NCBI RefSeq assembly: GCF_018263905.1
Contig: NZ_JAAFZU010000027.1
Coordinates: 40,143 to 104,142 of the forward strand
Source of the DNA: Loktanella sp. SALINAS62
GTDB lineage: Bacteria; Pseudomonadota; Alphaproteobacteria; Rhodobacterales; Rhodobacteraceae
Length of the DNA: 64,000 bases
Direction: 5' to 3'
A model generated the notes under the pieces. It saw only the letters and a list, made by a program, of their open reading frames with translations. It did not search any database and was not told the origin of the DNA. A program made the translations under genes and the position numbers. Of the stretch, positions 62,614 to 64,000 are shown one piece after another (position 1 is the first letter of the stretch; the number at the start of each line of letters is the position of its first letter).

Positions 62614-62744
62614 CATGTTCGGACTCCCCCGACGTCGGCTTACTGTTCGCAAGCGCGTGCGCCACGGGTGCCTGATCCCGCACCGCGACCTTGCAGATAT
62701 ACGCGCAGCCCCCCCGCTGAGACCACTATTTCCCAAGCTATACG

Positions 62745-62769
62745 GGAACAATCTGCGGTATCTCCTGTT
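62745..62769 (+). promoter_or_regulatory. EcfG-like promoter motif before broken small gene
   Basis: GGAAC (62745-62749), a 16-base spacer and TGTT (62766-62769) lie 35 bases before the ATG at 62805. Confidence 0.45.
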
Positions 62770-62804
62770 TTTCTGACCGTCAGGTAACGAAATGGAGAAC
62801 CGTT

Positions 62805-63075
62805 ATGACCCGCGATAACTCTGCAGATTTCCCAAAGAGAGCATCTGACGATAACAGGCCTGCAGCACCCGGAAAGAAGCGATACCCCCCCCCGGCCCGA
62901 TCCAGAATCGGGTGAGGTCCCGGCAGGCCCCGGTGATGCTGGTTTGCAGGATCGTCCCCAAATCAACCAAGGCAGCGCTGGCTCCCACCAAATGTCCAAC
63001 TCTCGCCTGCTTATTGGATTGGGTATCGCAGCAGCCTTGGCGACTGCCGCATTTTTTTTAGCAGTAATTTTTTAA
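62805..63075 (+). pseudogene. Small tail-anchored protein gene with a frameshift at a C9 tract
   Basis: ATG at 62805 has GGAG 7 bases upstream. The frame runs 36 residues (MTRDNSADFPKRASDDNRPA onwards) to TGA at 62913. Just before that lies a run of nine C (62885-62893). Removing one C joins it to a frame reading PDPESGEVPAGPGDAG, then SNSRLLIGLGIAAALATAAF and ending FLAVIF at TAA 63073-63075. That is about 89 residues with one C-terminal membrane helix. The downstream half has no start of its own at the right place. This could be a sequencing error, a real null allele, or slippage-based phase variation. Function is unknown. Confidence 0.65.
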
Positions 63076-63210
63076 TGCCTGCCTAGAAATGCGCTGGATT
63101 CAAATTAGCACATGCTGGAATATTAAAATAATTTAGGAAACAGATCAAGAATCCACCATAAAATGACAGACGTCTGGAACAAATAGCAGCGCCCTTCATT
63201 TTTCTAGTGA

Positions 63211-63230
63211 ACGCTGAATTCATTTAGCGT
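63211..63230. promoter_or_regulatory. Inverted repeat upstream of secreted PRC-barrel gene
   Basis: The arms ACGCTGAATT and CATTTAGCGT match at 8 of 10 positions when one is inverted. The site lies 40 bases before the start codon, in AT-rich DNA, and could be an operator or a leader hairpin. A second palindrome, CAGACGTCTG, lies at 63167-63176. Confidence 0.4.
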
Positions 63231-63270
63231 GAACAGATTGCTTTAAGCCAAAAGCAGAAAGGACGACGAA

Positions 63271-64000
63271 ATGAAACAGACAATAATGACTGCAACTGCA
63301 GCAAGCGCCTTGGCTCTCGCCGTGGCCACACCGGCTTTCGCACAGGAAGATGTTCAGGTTCTGTCCAACTGGGCCTACGACGGCCTTTACGCCGAGGGCT
63401 GGAGTGTTGACACCGCGTTCGGCACCACCGAGGTGGTCGATGCAACCGGCGAAGACATCGGTGATATCGAAAACATCATCTTCAGCAACGAAGGCGAGGT
63501 TCTTGGCATCATCGCGCAGGTCGGCGGCTTCTGGGACATCGGCGATACCCACGTTCACGTTCCGTGGGACGAAATCACGATGACTGAAGGCACACAGCAG
63601 ATTCAGGTCCCGGTTACCGAGGAAACCATCGACGACTACGACGTTTTCGACGGAAACTGGGAAGATGAACAAGTCATCACCGAAGACGCCACAGATTCAA
63701 CGCAGGTCGTCGATGATGACCTTGTCGCAGGCTCGGGCATCTTCAAGGCGACCGACCTGATTGGCAGTTACGCCTATCTGTCAGAGGACGTCCCCTATGG
63801 GTATGTCGCGGACATCATCGTGCAGAATGACGCGATTGCCGCGATCGTCACGGATTCCACAGCATACGGACGCGCAGGATATTATGCCTATCCCTACCGC
63901 TACACTGGCACATCTCCGATGGGAACGACGCGCTACGACATGCAGTACGATGCGACCGAGGTCGATACCATCGAGTCCTTTGACTACGAGCAGCTGCAAT
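63271..64000 (+). CDS. Secreted PRC-barrel domain protein (partial)
   Basis: The frame is open from ATG to the window edge, with 243 residues visible. A Sec signal (MKQTIMTATAASALALAVATPAFA) is followed by an acidic protein with two PRC-barrel-like repeats. The first runs about residues 50-110 (VVDATGEDIGDIENIIFSNE; IIAQVGGFWDIGDTHVHVP) and the second from about residue 165 (KATDLIGSYAYLSEDVPYGY, then ADIIVQNDAIAAIV). Tyr-rich stretches (YYAYPYRYTG) follow. GAAAGGA precedes the start. It is probably a periplasmic or envelope stress protein; the role is unknown. The C-terminus lies outside the window. Confidence 0.8.
   Translation, partial: MKQTIMTATAASALALAVATPAFAQEDVQVLSNWAYDGLYAEGWSVDTAFGTTEVVDATGEDIGDIENIIFSNEGEVLGIIAQVGGFWDIGDTHVHVPWDEITMTEGTQQIQVPVTEETIDDYDVFDGNWEDEQVITEDATDSTQVVDDDLVAGSGIFKATDLIGSYAYLSEDVPYGYVADIIVQNDAIAAIVTDSTAYGRAGYYAYPYRYTGTSPMGTTRYDMQYDATEVDTIESFDYEQLQ

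Larger units (their letters stand above)
62445..62804. other. 360-base region between dodecin and a broken small gene
   Basis: It contains an imperfect RNA hairpin with G-U pairs (about 62462-62497), a strong terminator at 62587-62613, and an EcfG-like promoter at 62745-62769. Open frames here are short and lack ribosome binding sites. I see no gene. Confidence 0.5.

Noticed and set aside
1..64000. CRISPR arrays, tRNA or rRNA genes, insertion sequences
   Set aside because: I looked for regular spaced repeats, cloverleaf-like patterns and transposase motifs and found none; short tRNAs could still be missed by eye.

Overview
The window looks like a chromosomal segment of a marine alphaproteobacterium of the Rhodobacterales (Roseobacter group; an Octadecabacter/Loktanella/Yoonia-like heterotroph is my best guess). 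The evidence is the high-GC codon use, the wealth of TRAP, TAXI-TRAP, TTT and ABC importers, a sulfonate-degradation module, a DmdA-like protein, EcfG-type promoter motifs and a rhodopsin operon of the xanthorhodopsin class. I see no photosynthesis (puf/bch) genes, rRNA, tRNA, CRISPR array or insertion sequence.

Layout. 0-5.4 kb: end of a serine deaminase gene, a thiolase, an FAD oxidoreductase, then hpsN-comD-comE, a C3-sulfonate module (dihydroxypropanesulfonate/sulfopyruvate towards sulfoacetaldehyde). 5.4-9.9 kb: an RND efflux pump with its adaptor. 10-13.1 kb: an arsenic operon (ArsR-ArsC fusion, GAPDH, ArsJ) that exports arsenate as 1-arseno-3-phosphoglycerate. 13.2-20.8 kb: glgE, treS-maltokinase and glgB, which turn trehalose into branched alpha-glucan, behind a consensus-like EcfG stress promoter. 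20.8-25.3 kb: an AbrB-like membrane protein and a TRAP transporter whose binding-protein gene converges on its membrane genes. 25.5-27.8 kb: a PRC-barrel protein and a YgiC/YgiB-like pair. 28-31.5 kb: a PhnD-C-E-E type ABC importer. 31.6-38.3 kb: a DctB/DctD-like two-component system and the TAXI-TRAP transporter it probably controls. 38.4-44.7 kb: tctCBA diverging from tctD-tctE and an extra periplasmic protein. 44.8-47.1 kb: an Lrp-type regulator, a DmdA/GcvT-like enzyme and an OsmC-like protein.

47.1-53.1 kb (minus strand): rhodopsin-crtE-crtI-crtB-crtY-blh, the complete route from prenyl diphosphates through beta-carotene to retinal plus the proton-pump opsin. The opsin has the glycine (Gly149) that opens the carotenoid-binding fenestration in xanthorhodopsins. 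53.9-62.2 kb: a LacI-type regulator, a sugar ABC importer and four catabolic-looking genes (BtpA, TenA, phosphotriesterase and amidotransferase-like families), with a PfkB kinase divergent. I cannot match this set to a described pathway. Its binding-protein gene carries an in-frame amber codon. 62.2-64 kb: dodecin, a small tail-anchored protein broken at a C9 tract, and a secreted PRC-barrel protein cut by the window edge.

Cross-cutting signals. EcfG-like promoters (GGAAC-N16/17-NGTT) precede the glgE operon, the first PRC-barrel gene, dodecin and the broken small gene, which suggests a general-stress regulon. Strong GC stem-loops without U-tracts sit directly after the first, high-demand gene in four operons (phnD, the TAXI receptor, tctC and the rhodopsin), a plausible way to set expression ratios.
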